From the NCBI RefSeq assembly GCF_048128805.1, contig NC_136008.1, positions 21,184,459 through 21,248,458 of the forward strand: a stretch of DNA of 64,000 bases. Reading direction: 5' to 3'. The notes under the pieces are model-generated. The model was not told the DNA's origin, did not search any database, and saw only the letters and a list, made by a program, of their open reading frames with translations. This stretch comes from Centroberyx gerrardi. Lineage: Eukaryota; Chordata; Actinopteri; Beryciformes; Berycidae. A program made the position numbers and the translations under genes. Below, one piece after another: positions 24,170 through 34,300 of this stretch; position 1 is the first letter of the stretch, and each line of letters opens with the position of its first letter.

Positions 24170-24303
24170 CAGGTGCGAGGGAAGCCAGCAGCAGCTCCCA
24201 GGGCCAGTGGGTCTACATCAGTGACACCACTGTTCAGACGGTACCAGAGTCCAGGGTCCTCAACTCTCAGGCATACCTGCTCTTCTACGAAGAAATGCTG
24301 TAA
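1014..24303 (+). CDS. usp45: Ubiquitin-specific protease USP45, 3' part (13 exons, 660 residues)
   Basis: Deubiquitinase of the C19 cysteine peptidase family. Exons: 1014-1165, 2638-2733, 3661-3791, 12105-12192, 15655-15736, 16285-16376, 17373-17429, 17608-17739, 18618-19311, 20227-20324, 20565-20651, 20994-21138, 24173-24303. All joins keep frame and the stop is TAA at 24301. Seen in sequence: the Cys box [16 protein letters not shown] (Cys codon 1142-1144), QQQDSQELL in exon 4, zinc-ribbon pairs MCEEC and LLCESC, the His box GGHYTAYVK (His codon 21069-21071), and an Asp in YISDTTVQ (24223-24225), so the catalytic set looks intact. A Ser/Pro/His-rich insert splits the catalytic domain. USP16 is the closest alternative. 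The ISLPIIEER and [13 protein letters not shown] segments and the PNISR-COQ3-FAXC neighbourhood favour USP45. In mammals USP45 acts on ERCC1 in DNA repair. The donor after 15736 (GTTCAT) is weak. The 5' end is outside the window. Confidence 0.93.
4685..4726 (+). repeat. (TG)21 microsatellite, left arm of inverted pair
   Basis: Uninterrupted TG repeat of 42 bp. It is paired with a (CA)n tract of opposite orientation about 90 bp downstream at 4819-4866. Confidence 0.95.
4819..4866 (+). repeat. (AC)24 microsatellite, right arm of inverted pair
   Basis: Uninterrupted AC repeat of 48 bp, complementary to the TG tract at 4685-4726. Confidence 0.95.
5526..5972 (-). mobile_element. Non-LTR retrotransposon (LINE) reverse-transcriptase relic
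   Basis: A 148-residue frame on the minus strand resembles the C-terminal end of fish LINE reverse transcriptases. It has a [17 protein letters not shown] stretch like the thumb-region W-C-x(n)-L-x-L-N-x-x-K-T-K-E-M signature, then [14 protein letters not shown] (K-Y-L-G-x-x-x-D), then [10 protein letters not shown] and a Y-R-x-x-x-x-S-x-L-T-F motif. The catalytic palm domain and the endonuclease are absent, so this is a 5'-truncated dead copy. Family (L2, Rex or CR1-like) cannot be fixed by eye. It lies antisense inside a USP45 intron. Confidence 0.75.
7061..7110 (+). repeat. (TG)25 microsatellite
   Basis: Perfect 50-bp TG tract inside the large USP45 intron. Confidence 0.95.
7851..7890 (+). 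repeat. (CA)20 microsatellite
   Basis: Perfect 40-bp CA tract, preceded by a shorter CA run at 7831-7841. Confidence 0.95.
8484..8517 (+). repeat. (GT)n microsatellite, interrupted
   Basis: GT tract with one GC interruption, in the USP45 intron. A second GT tract with a similar interruption lies at 9280-9310. Confidence 0.9.
11595..11654 (+). repeat. (GT)30 microsatellite
   Basis: Perfect 60-bp GT tract, the longest dinucleotide run in the window, about 450 bp before the USP45 exon at 12105. Confidence 0.95.
12193..15654 (+). other. USP45 intron with MITE and candidate conserved blocks
   Basis: Holds an inverted-repeat element (12256-12642), several short CA tracts (13433-13454, 14276-14300, 14702-14720, 15352-15379), and comparatively GC-rich blocks at about 13840-14270 and 14880-15260 that do not look like transposon or coding sequence. 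The acceptor is CCAG at 15651-15654 after a T-rich tract. Confidence 0.6.
12256..12642. mobile_element. Tc1/mariner-type MITE (387 bp)
   Basis: The ends are inverted copies of each other. The left end reads TAGTGGCTATAAAATGTACG and continues AACCCCCTT. The reverse complement of the right end begins TACAGTGTCTATAAAAGG and also ends CACCCCCTT. Both ends are bounded by TA, the target of Tc1/mariner transposases. No coding capacity remains; the inside is A+T-rich. Similar GTG-CTATAAAA-CCCCCTT termini are a familiar non-autonomous family in fish genomes, from memory only. Confidence 0.7.
16381..16406 (+). repeat. (GT)13 tract fused to a USP45 splice donor
   Basis: The donor GTAAGT at 16377 runs straight into a perfect GT repeat. 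The intron's other end is a pure CT repeat (17321-17370). Confidence 0.9.
17321..17370 (+). repeat. (TC)25 tract acting as polypyrimidine tract of USP45 acceptor
   Basis: A 50-bp TC repeat with one TTT interruption abuts the acceptor AG at 17371-17372, just before the 57-nt exon 17373-17429. Known biology: pure CU tracts bind PTB as well as U2AF. Confidence 0.9.
18618..19311 (+). CDS. usp45: USP45 large exon with disordered insert and zinc-ribbon half
   Basis: The 694-nt exon begins [10 protein letters not shown] and is open through to SSAG at the donor. Its first 170 or so residues are low complexity: an acidic/Ser stretch, a Thr/Ser/Pro run (18876-18966) and a His-rich run (about 19111-19140). 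It then returns to conserved protease sequence, [14 protein letters not shown] and LLCESC (Cys codons 19257-19259 and 19266-19268), the second half of the fingers zinc ribbon. The insert is far more GC-rich than surrounding introns. Frame is confirmed by the in-frame joins at both ends. Confidence 0.92.
21774..21878 (+). pseudogene. Harbinger transposase, N-terminal remnant (34 codons)
   Basis: ATG at 21774 opens a short Arg-rich peptide beginning [20 protein letters not shown] and ending MSLVDLTEN before TGA. Arg-rich starts followed by a DLTE-like motif are typical of HARBI1-like transposases in fish. Everything after that is deleted. A TATA-like TTTATAAG sits about 35 bp upstream of the start. 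Confidence 0.6.
21964..22019 (+). repeat. (ATT)18 microsatellite
   Basis: Trinucleotide ATT run of about 56 bp inside the Harbinger relic. Confidence 0.95.
22203..22453. mobile_element. Nested short element with CCTCCGCCAAGG termini
   Basis: The left end contains ACCTCCGCCAAGGAGG and the right end CCTTGGCGGAGGT, which are complementary. A TTTAT-like duplication appears on both sides (about 22198-22202 and 22454-22458). Inside are a (TGTT/TCTG)n stretch and the phrase GGGCCAAGGAAGAACCC. This family is widespread in animal genomes from memory; its classification is uncertain. It inserted into the Harbinger Myb-like gene, so it is the younger of the two. Confidence 0.65.
22274..22780 (-). pseudogene. 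Harbinger Myb/SANT-like DNA-binding protein, disrupted
   Basis: Starting at the Met whose codon begins at 22780 on the minus strand ([10 protein letters not shown]), the frame gives about 85 residues with a Myb/SANT-like pattern: [16 protein letters not shown], then WDLISQSV, then [14 protein letters not shown]. The tryptophan spacing and [12 protein letters not shown] ending match NAIF1-like proteins that partner Harbinger transposases. After about position 22455 the frame runs into the nested element at 22203-22453, so the C-terminus is broken. Confidence 0.65.
24117..24167 (+). repeat. (TG)25 tract acting as the 3' splice-site tract of the last USP45 exon
   Basis: A perfect TG repeat runs to within five bases of the acceptor AG (TTTCAG at 24167-24172). 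No other pyrimidine tract is present nearby. Confidence 0.93.
24173..24303 (+). CDS. usp45: USP45 terminal coding exon
   Basis: Begins GT GCG AGG, completing the Gly codon left open at 21138, and runs [13 protein letters not shown] to [11 protein letters not shown] followed by TAA at 24301. This carries the third catalytic-site residue region and the conserved C-terminal LLFYE motif of USPs. Confidence 0.92.
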
Positions 24304-24900
24304 TGCAACCGGCAAATTGAAAGCCTGTTTTTTCCCTCAGATATATTTTTTTTCTTACTTGTTCTTGGTAGAGGCTGTGCTACCCTTCATACTGTATCTA
24401 TGAATAGGCGGTGTGAAGAGGAGGGAAAGACACTCCATCACTTTTCATGCAGCTGTTCTCACATGGGAGGGAGGAGACGGATGAATGCCCCCATGCCATT
24501 TTCTTACAGTTCCCCCATCTAAAATTGGCACTTCTCCATCTAAATATCGTAGTAATATGAAAAGATTAACATTTGACTGTAAAGTTATTGTGTTCTGCTT
24601 CAATACAGTTTAGGGTCCCAATTTTCATTAAGTTTCACATTTTAAAAATCCTTTCATTTGCCCTTGAAGAGATGAGCAAGAAGCTGAATACACAGATACC
24701 ACACTAACAAGAGTCAGGAGAAGAGCGAGAGAGAGACAGACAGAGAGAGAGAGAGAGGAGCTGTTGTAGGTTTATCTCCTATCTCTGTCACTCTCCTGTG
24801 CTTGAGATACAAACTGCATGGAGTTTGCTAACCAACAGGAAATAATTCAGAATTAATGCATGTTGGACTGTGCTCAGCACTGATTGGTTGAAGTCGAGTG

Positions 24901-24940
<40 letters not shown>

Positions 24941-24967
24941 TAAGTGAGAGACACAAAGAGAATTTTG

Positions 24968-25399
24968 CTTTAAGGTGTTATGTGTAGTATTTTAACGTGA
25001 ATAAATCACTAGCACATTAATTTTGAGACATTAGTATAATTACGGTAAATCCATGGGGTCGGATTTGGCAGGAAATCGATTCGAAATCGATTGCTTTACG
25101 GCACAAAACAGAAAGGTCGCTGTCCTTTCAATGCAAACAGAGCTGCAAAGACTTTCAGAGTTTCTGGCAATGGCAGATCATGGAGATCAAGGAGTGAAAG
25201 GCCCATGTAAACAACATGTTTGTTGTTGGAAATGTCTTAATTTTGAGAAACACTAGGACTAACAATACTACTGGTGTGAGATGGAGGCTACCAATCATCT
25301 CAACCATGGTCTCATTTATTTACGGTAATTATACCACTCTATCACAATTAATTTGACAATGATATGTTGATTGAAAATGCTACGCGCAGCACCTTTAAG
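24968..25399. mobile_element. MITE with long inverted ends (about 430 bp)
   Basis: The left end GCTTTAAGGTGTTATGTGTA and the reverse complement of the right end, CCTTAAAGGTGCTGCGCGTA, form inverted repeats that continue through a TAATTAC-GTAAAT block and a GAGAC/ATGG block. TTAA lies at each outer edge. No coding capacity is evident. A second, partial copy of the right half lies in a COQ3 intron (42835-42965). Confidence 0.75.
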
Positions 25400-27986
25400 G
25401 AATAACACAACATAGTTATTTACAGCTTGCTGTGGTGGAATGGGTTGTTCTTTTTGTACATCAGAATGTAGAAATAAGACTATCACTGAATTACGTTTGC
25501 CAAAGAAGTTTCGCAACTGCAAGTCACAACTGAAAACCTAACCTGAACACACAAGCGGTTTACTTTGTATAGAATTTCTTAAACATTTGCTCTGTGAAGG
25601 TCATCAGTATGGCTCTTGAGTGTTGTTGCACCAACAATGCGCTCGGTGTTTATCAGACCAACAAAGCACTTTGTGTGCCTACGTTGCAGTTCAGCTCTGT
25701 TGTGCTGCGTAGGCGCACACATCCAGACAGTAAAAGCAAAGTTTATTCCCTAATACCATCACTGGGGTTGGTCAGGACAAAAAAACAAAACTCAAAAAGG
25801 CTCCAAGCCTTACCGGGAAACATCTTCCCTGTAATTTGCATGGACTAATGTAATAACGAATGTAATGCCTACTCTTGAACTGTCTGTGTCATAATGAGTT
25901 GTTCATCTTTTTATATGAAAATATTTTAGATGAAAACAGTTTCGTTTTTTTTGCTCGTTGGACAATTGCCAAAATACTTGGTTGAGGTGAAAGGTTTACT
26001 GTATGTTAGGATATAGAGGTTTCTTAATTTCTTTTGAAACAAGCAAAAAATCAGTGCCTATGCTTCAGGTTGAAGAAATCTGTGCATGGTGAGAGGAAAA
26101 CCATATGCAGGTTCAAATGCAAAGGGGGAATGTGTGTTGCATATTTATGTACAATATAGCTACTGTATGCAAAAATAGACAAGAGAATTTCATGTATATA
26201 CTGGAAACACAATACAAAATCATATGTATGTATGGTGCCTCAGGCGTGCAGGGTTTTTCCTCAAGGCCGGTATATTTGTTTTCTGGAAATGACACTTAAT
26301 TTCAGTTATGAAATGTTAAACAGTTGGGATGTGTATACCACATATATCAAAAACAGAATAAATCTAATTTATGAACTGAATTTTCGACTTTCTTTTTATG
26401 TTTTAGCCCTTCTTGTGCAACAATAGACGGCACTGTTAGAAGAGAGAGGGAGATGGGTTTTTTTTTGTTTTGTCTTGGCATTGAAATTGATGTCATCCTG
26501 CTTTTACTCTGCGTGAGACATCGTCGACCATCGGTCCCGGCTGTCACTGTGGATCCCAGGGTGCCACATTCAGCCCCTCGTCGCTGGCGATGCGCCCCGA
26601 CGGGTGCAAAGCAGCGCTGCTTCAGAACATGTCGCGAGCTGGTGAAGAGGAGGTGGGTGTGGAATTCAGGAAAAGGGCAACGTCCAAAAGCATTGCGTTA
26701 CGCGTCCTCCTGTTCCCACACACTGTGACATCCAAGTCATGCTGTTGGGACATTAAAACAGGTTGTCAAGCCGCCACCAACAAAAGAGCAAATCTTTCTG
26801 AAATGTATTTGTCTATTTTTAAAAACAAGGGAGGGGGAGGGCTTTGCGTTTTGCTTGGGGACATGAAGCTGAAGGATTGGATGTGATTTAATCTCAGTTA
26901 ATGAAAGGCGTCCTCTTCCATGTTCAGACAGATGTAGAAAACTAACAAGGTGGTGCTGGGCTGCGCACTGCTAATGTCTTCCTATCTACCAGTAGTTGAG
27001 GTTAAATTTCATTGCACTCCGCTATGCTTACTGTAATCACCGTCCTGTCCAAGAAAACCTTATCTACACCTTCACAGGGTATCTTGACGCCACACAACAT
27101 CCATACACCACACTATACACAATGCAGTAAACACACAGCTATGAGAACCACACCTGCCTCAGGCCATACTTACACTTTGCTGACCTTCACAGCACATACA
27201 TATCACCACTGCATACTAACACCAACATAATACTTGACAGGGCACCGAATAACACCTGCACATAAGCCCATCCCAGAGAGAAATATGTGTTAAAACTATT
27301 TAAGACATATATTTTAGGAAAATTATGACACCTTGAAAAGGGCTGCAGAAAAACTGCACAGCAAGCCCTACATGTAACACCCAACACTAGACTTACACCC
27401 TAATGAGAATGTCGATTACATTGCCATAACCTGTTTACTGAAGTAACACCCTTCCATTTGTAATAATTGGGAAATTAAGTATCATTGACTGCATGGCTGT
27501 AAGGTTGCTTTCCCCCCCCCCCCAGTTTTTGACTGCACACTCATGTAGCTTAGAATAGAAATTGCCATGCTAAATTAGCCCATTGGAGTTTATCTTAGAC
27601 ACACACACACACGCACACACACATACAGAGAGAGAGCCTCCTACAGATATTCAATGTATTATTCATTGATCTGAGAGGTAAGATAGCAGGTTCAGGTTAA
27701 CTGTCTTGCTTAAAGGCACTTTGACAGTTTGCTCATCACCTCAGACAGAAGACCAGCATCCGCCCAGTTGGCAGCTCAAACTGGGATACACCCGTGCCAG
27801 TGCTTGATAACAAACCAGTGACTCTGCTTCTTTTATACCATGAAGAGCCATTTCAAATAAACAGAACCTGATGTAAAATCCTCTGTAGAGTTTGAGTAGA
27901 GTTCTCATACTCTGGATTTATCATTTGTATCAGCAGCTGCTTCCTGGTCAATCCTGCTTCCCTGTCTTTGTGTGTGTAGGTGTGTG

Positions 27987-27990
<4 letters not shown>

Positions 27991-28024
<34 letters not shown>
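27991..28024 (+). repeat. (TG)17 microsatellite
   Basis: TG tract preceded by two TGTGTGTAGG-type units from 27968. Confidence 0.9.
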
Positions 28025-28026
<2 letters not shown>

Positions 28027-29995
28027 ACCCAAGCCTTCTTAGATAAAATAACCTTGATCTAGGTTATATTGGTAAGATGATGCTCCTGATATTTCACAGC
28101 TTTGGACACATTCATAAACTGGCTGTTAGGACCTTACTGACTGCAAGTCTATCTAAAAACAGCCAAACAACTATTCGGTTCAGTCTCTGTAGTAACAGTT
28201 GCCTGGATCGTGTGGCGGAGACGATGACAATGCATTCTGTATCCTTAATGTTCTTAAGTCTTGTTAAACCTCTGATGTGGAAAATAATGGACTTTACTGG
28301 TTTCAAATAATGCATTTAAAATATTGTTTGTCAGGTGAAATCCTTGTATCTCCAAAATATCAACTTTTCAGGAACCAAAAAAAAACAAAACCTTGTGTTT
28401 TAGCTTGACCATCATGCATTTTTCAAATTTCCAAAGGATTTCATGAGCACCACAAGTCATAGAATTTATTCAACCCATAGAGCAGCATGTAATCCTTCAA
28501 CTGAAGTTACAACATGAAAATAAGCAAAGTTAGAGTTACACTGTTTTCACATGATAACAGCGTGCGATTCCTGTATGATAATTTCTTCATTTTACATTGC
28601 ATCAACTCACAATAAATGAAAAAAATTGACTAACATGGACTGATTGCAATGCAACAATAAATGTATTTTTGCAGAGGGAATTTCAGTCCCTCTCTGTTTC
28701 CTCGGCTGAACAGCAGCAGCAGCCGGCGGAAGAACTGACTCTCTTATCTTCTACATGTAGGCTATTTATGCAAAATGTGGCCGTCACTTTCTCACCATAC
28801 ATCTACATCAGTGCATGTTTGTAGGCTATTCACACATTTGGGAACCCTTACCTTTTTACACACACTGTAACTATGGCTTTCCCTGCCACAGTAATGATCA
28901 GTGGGTCTGTAGATGACGTTGATTGGGAACAAAGTGGGAAATACACTTTACTGCATCACTGATGTCAAAACTGTGTTGTTCTCTTCACTTTGGTTTAAGA
29001 GCCAAAGATCAAAAGTGTGAATGCTCAATCTCAATCAATCTCAATCAAAATGGATATGGAAGTGATATTCAAGTGAGAAAAATCAGTCATAAGTGCATTT
29101 TTGAATTTTTCTCTTTGAAACATTAGATGGAGCTTCCAATCTAAGCAACTATGTCTTTTTCCATGGATTCACCAACAATTCCTGTATCAGCAGGTAGCCT
29201 ATATGAGTAGCTGTTCCTTTTTTCTACTCATTTTGATAATAGTTGTTCCAAAAATCCCATATAATTTACCTCCTATTCTTTATTCCCACCATAATCCTAA
29301 AGAAATGAACGGGTTCTTTTATAAATTAAATTTCACATTATGTGAAAATGTGATGGAAATTGGACTTTACTGCAGAAAGAAAGAATACATGCTAAGATGC
29401 TGCTCCTCTATGCTGCAGTGTATCTGTCTAGACTGAGTGTATGGTCAGCAGAAACAATATTGAAGCAGTCATGTTAAATAGGCTGTTTTTGCTGTTACCT
29501 CAGGAAAATAGTATCTGATCAACAGAAAAAGGAGGCAGACTCAAAGTATATACCGACTATCAGCTATTGACTCTGGCCATTTATGTACTTACATGTTGAA
29601 AAATGTTAGAGAAAGGACAGTTGCAATCAGACTCTCAAATTTTGCGTGAGCATCAACACCACCAGTTCACCTTAAGTAAACAGATTTAAGCCCAATATAT
29701 GGCTTTGCACACAGACCTCTTAAGTGCAAAAATCAATGGTATTTCATTTGTAGGATGGATTCTGCCCCATACTCACTTTGTTTCAGTGAGGAATAGATGA
29801 CTATATCACTTACTGTGTTAAATTGTAAATTAGCGAGTTTATTGCTGGAAAATTATGTTCATAAGTCAATGTTGGTGGGATGCTTGTCATGATGGACTGT
29901 AGCAGGCACTGGGGAAATTGTCACTTAATGCATCAGGCAACTTTTATTTAGTACAAATTACAACGTTAAAATGCGTTTATATTCAATTACTTGAT

Positions 29996-30036
29996 CTCAT
30001 CATCGTCATCATCATCATCATCATCATCACCATCAG
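29996..30036 (+). repeat. (ATC)n microsatellite
   Basis: Imperfect CAT/ATC trinucleotide run of about 40 bp, upstream of PNISR. Confidence 0.9.
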
Positions 30037-30699
30037 TTTCCAGAGGGACCTGCAAGAATCAAAAGGCGTTATCGCGCAAGACATCTCAAATGCTGCCTTC
30101 AAGGGCTCCTCTTGAGCTCCTACTTCTAATGTCAGGAGTCGTGTGACTCCGTCCAAATGCTTCTAGTCAGAAATTATGAGCAGTTTTTTGGTGGCTGGAG
30201 AAAATGCTCATCAGGCATGTAACAACTTTTAGTTTTACCTGATTAATTAGCCCAAAGTTGTATATTTGTATATCTAAGAGGACAACATGCTATGGACACT
30301 CAAAGACACTTAACATCAAAGGCAAGTAAAACATAAAACAACAGTAGGCTATATACGTTTGGGATTACACAGTAGGGAGATTACTAGAAAACTACAAAAA
30401 GTCAAAAATAGCAACATAGCGCATTACTACGTATTTACATAGACTGCTAAACAACAACATAGCCTATAATCATAAAATCCAGCTCTTTTACCATCCCTTG
30501 CTGACATAGCTTCCATGCTTTCCACCATGGAAGTATTATATTGATTATAATTATATGATTATATTATTTTCCACCCCTTATACGTAACCTTTTGGCAAAC
30601 TGGATATCATAGAAAATTCCCCCTTTGCTATATCTCTTTGTTAGGTAGTTGATGTGAGTTTAATTGCAATATTTCCGACAGCCCCTGAAGGCAGCAGTA

Positions 30700-31356
30700 G
30701 ATTCTGCGCTCAGAGCACACTTCCTCCCAGACCCCCAAACCAGCTCCATGGAGCAGCCATTTTGATTTCTAACCTCAACCGTGCAGAGAAGATTGCCTGG
30801 AGAAGGTGGGAATACCTGAAGGCGTTGAACTAAATGTCCTTCACTTTCTTGTGTTAATTTGTAACTGAATGGGAGTGTTAATGTGCATTTATTCACATCC
30901 CAAGTTAACTGGTGACGCTAGCTTGCGAGCTAACCGCTAGTTATCTTATTCTTAGCATAGCTAGCTAGGAGAGCTTCCTTAGCTCGCAAACGCATTTTCA
31001 GCAGCAGGTTTGGAATTTCAGAGGCCGGGGTTCTACTTTCCAGAGAAGCCGGTTGTGTAAAAAATGTTGCTAGTAACACTACACCACCCACTAAAATAGC
31101 TTTAACTGCTATCAACGATAAAGGAAATGGTCAAACCGGACGCGCTACACATCTAGCAAATGTTAGCCGTTTAGCTAGCTAGCATTGGCAAATTATTCAC
31201 TTGATTATTGTCGAAGCTAACGCTGGCTATCCTCTATTTCGCCATTACGAGACTCATATATATGTAACATAAATTGCATTAGCTTGCTGCATGTCAGTAA
31301 GTGAGATGCAGAGGGTGCAAACCAAATCCTAAATTCCCCTGTCGTCAACACTGCAG
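30700..31356 (+). promoter_or_regulatory. Candidate PNISR promoter, 5' non-coding exon and first intron
   Basis: GCCATTTTG at 30756-30764 matches the YY1 motif often found at starts of housekeeping genes. A plausible non-coding first exon ends at GGAGAAG|GTGGGA (donor 30806). The acceptor for the ATG-bearing exon is CTGCAG at 31351-31356. The region between is rich in GCTAGC-type words. Position of the transcription start is inference. Confidence 0.45.
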
Positions 31357-31391
31357 GTGTGAATACTGTGCAGAGCCAGTGGTGCAGACTG

Positions 31392-34300
31392 ATGTGGGAC
31401 CAGGGAGGACAGCCCTGGCCGCAGTGGCCTCTGAGCCAGCAGCAATGGATGCAGTCTTTTCAGCACCAGCAAGATCCAGGTCAGTGAATACCAAATCTTA
31501 AGACTTTTTTTCCTTAGAAAAGATCTGCATTCACAGATCTGCTTTGACGATGCACGAACACGGCTCTACCGGCAGTGATACTGACAATGTGACTCGATAC
31601 CTGATCAATTATATTAACACCATACTCTTTCTGGGACTTCATCTTCAAATCCTTATTTCTGGCTTTGTGCAGGTCAAGTGGACTGGGCTGCCCTGGCACA
31701 GGCATGGATAGCCCAGAAAGAGTCGACAGGAACAGAGCAGCAGACCCTCCAGCCCAACGGGCAGGAGATCCCAGGCCTGGAACCTGTCGGACAGAGCAAC
31801 CATGGAGCCTTCCAGGGTGACCCATCCTTTGGCAGAATGTGGCAACCGGGTAGGCTACATAATTAAATTGAGATCAAAGACCAAAGTCCCTCTTGTATAA
31901 ATGTTAAAATGAGTAATCGACATGATTAATTCAGCAGCAGTTCCCTTTAAGGTTATACAAAGATGTTCACATTGCACTCTCACAGACAGTGTCAATGAAA
32001 CATAGTGTTTTTTTGTTCATCATTAACAGAATGGGGAATGCACGGCCAGCCCCCTCCTCCCCCTCCCCCTGATCAGCCCTGGATCCCCCCGGGGTCAGGA
32101 CCGATGGACGTAGTGAACCCCAGCGAGGACAGCAACAGCCAGGACAGCCTGGAGTTCAACTCTGAAGCCCACCACGGGGGTTACCCCCAGAACAGCCATG
32201 GGTATGGGGCACAGCCCGACAGCTACGCCATGGCCCCCATGGCCATGAACCAGTTTGATTATCAGGTATGCAGATGCCACAGTAGAAATTGTTGAAGCGT
32301 TTGGGTTTTAGTGTGCCAACCAAGTAACACAAGAAGGAGCAATCCATAAAAACTGTGCCGGGTGCCAGCATCTAGGTGTATTCTAGATCAGTCATTGCTT
32401 TCTTGATGCAGTGCCGAGGAAAGTGTTCAATTGTTGAGGATCCAGCATGGTTTGGTATCATTTTTATCAGTAGATTTTTGCCATATAACTGATTTTCTAG
32501 CCCAATGAGGAGCGGTGGACAAATGCTGGGACAAGGCACCAACAACGCCAAGATCTGTGAATGCCGTTTGGTGGCAGTAGCAGAGTCCATTCTGTGCTTT
32601 GACTTATCATTAATTTTCACTGTGTGCTGTCCCTCTACAGCATGGAGCTGCTCCCTCCTACGGCCCCACAGCCACAGGCTTCCACCCCCCATACTGGCAG
32701 GGCCCCCCTCAGAACAGACGAGACAGCAGACCCCCCGGGTTCAGAGACCGGCCCAGGTCCCCCATCCAGCTCCCTGTCAAACAGGAGGCCCCAGCACCAC
32801 TAGGTGAGTGTGTCCTCACTCAACACTTAGTGATCATATGAGGGTAATGAGCTGACACTGCTTCACTTGCATGACTCTACTGTTTACCATGTGTGCACCC
32901 TCATAATGCGCTACACATTTCAATGAGGGTCACAACTTTATTTTTGTGCAAACCAGAATGCCCTTTTTAATTGTCCAAGTAGGAAAATTGATTTGCATCA
33001 AGTTAAAGATTTACTGACAGTAAAAATGGAAAATTGGGTGTGCTATGAAAAGACCCAGTATATCTATAAGACCTCAAATCACAATTTTGCTCCATCATCA
33101 CAGTCATCAACATTACACTGGATAAATTAATGATTGGATTTTTGTATTAATGAAGTTGCCCTAATTGTCTCACTGTTCTTTTTAAAACAAACAAACAAAC
33201 AAACAATTGGAATAAGAGCACACATGCAACTTCAACGTTAGGGTAACACAATATGACAAAACACAGTACAGCTCAGTTAGTTGTCAAAATGGTAAAAAAT
33301 CAGTCTGAGGCAAATCATCATCATACAACCTATTGTAAACAAGAATCTAAAATCCAAGGAAGAGGACAGTGCGTCTTAACGACACACCAATATGTGTATA
33401 ACGCTTTCTGACCTTGGATTTCACCGTCAGATGCTGTGAAAAGGCGGACACTGCCTGCGTGGATTCGAGAGGGCCTTGAAAAAATGGACAGAGAGAAGCA
33501 GAAGAGGCTGGAACGAGAACGAATGGAGAAGGAGCGTGCCGAAATGGCAAAAGACGAAGGCAAAGAGGATGAGGCAGATGAGGGAGGCGATGGGCCTCGT
33601 ATACCACGCAAGAGTAAATTTGTAAGCAACCCATTTGTGGCTTTGACAACATATTGCTTTCCTTTTGAAAAAGGGGTTTACATCGTGCCTGTTGTGTTGA
33701 AGGTGAAAGGACATCTGGGATTCTGAACTGTTTTTCATTGCACATGTACAATGCCAGGACTGTATCTTACAGATGATGTGTGCCTGGCTGTTTTGTTGAC
33801 TGAAACTCAATCTCTGACTTCATCTCCATCAGGACAGTGACGATGAGGGGAATGAAGACGAGGACGATGAAAAGGCCTCAGTGAAGAAGGAATTTGCCGG
33901 CAGGAGCCCATCGCCTCCCGCGGAGGATAGTGAACCTGAGATGACTGAGGAGGAAAGGGAGTTCCAACTGGTCAGTTTGACTTGTCAGAAGATCCTAGCT
34001 CCATAGATTTATTTAGTTAAAGTGGCTATTTTTGGGTCCGAATTTAGTGAGAGTAAAAGCATCTTTGTGCATGTTTCTCTTTTTCCTCCCATAGATGGTC
34101 ATTACAAAAACACTGCTGACAGAAATCCTTCTTGAGGTCACTAACGAAGAGATCCAGCACGTGGCCAAAGAGACTCACCGTAAAGCCACCAAAGGTCTGC
34201 TCTTGTCTTCTCCAGCTCATGCATCATCTGTGCCTGTCACCAAGACATTGTGTTTAAGTCTGAAGAGAATCCATTCTCTGTTTCATAATCTCTCTAAATT

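Larger units (their letters stand above)
21139..24172 (+). other. Last USP45 intron, mostly transposon DNA
   Basis: A Harbinger relic with a nested second element occupies 21403-23023. After it come A+T-rich DNA, an (AT)n run at about 24012-24060, and a (TG)n tract directly before the last exon. Confidence 0.8.
24304..30700 (+). other. USP45 3' UTR and USP45-PNISR intergenic region
   Basis: Contains candidate AATAAA sites at 25000-25005 (inside a MITE) and 26356-26361. A GT tract lies at 24899-24938, a MITE at about 24968-25399, a slightly GC-richer patch at 26510-26740, a C12 run at 27512-27523, GT tracts at 27968-28024, and an ATC repeat at 29996-30036. No frame here has recognisable protein homology. 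I cannot tell which poly(A) site USP45 uses. Confidence 0.6.

Noticed and set aside
1014..24303. Calling this gene USP16 instead of USP45
   Set aside because: The two are close relatives, but motif wording around ISLPIIEER and [15 protein letters not shown] and the PNISR-COQ3-FAXC neighbours favour USP45.
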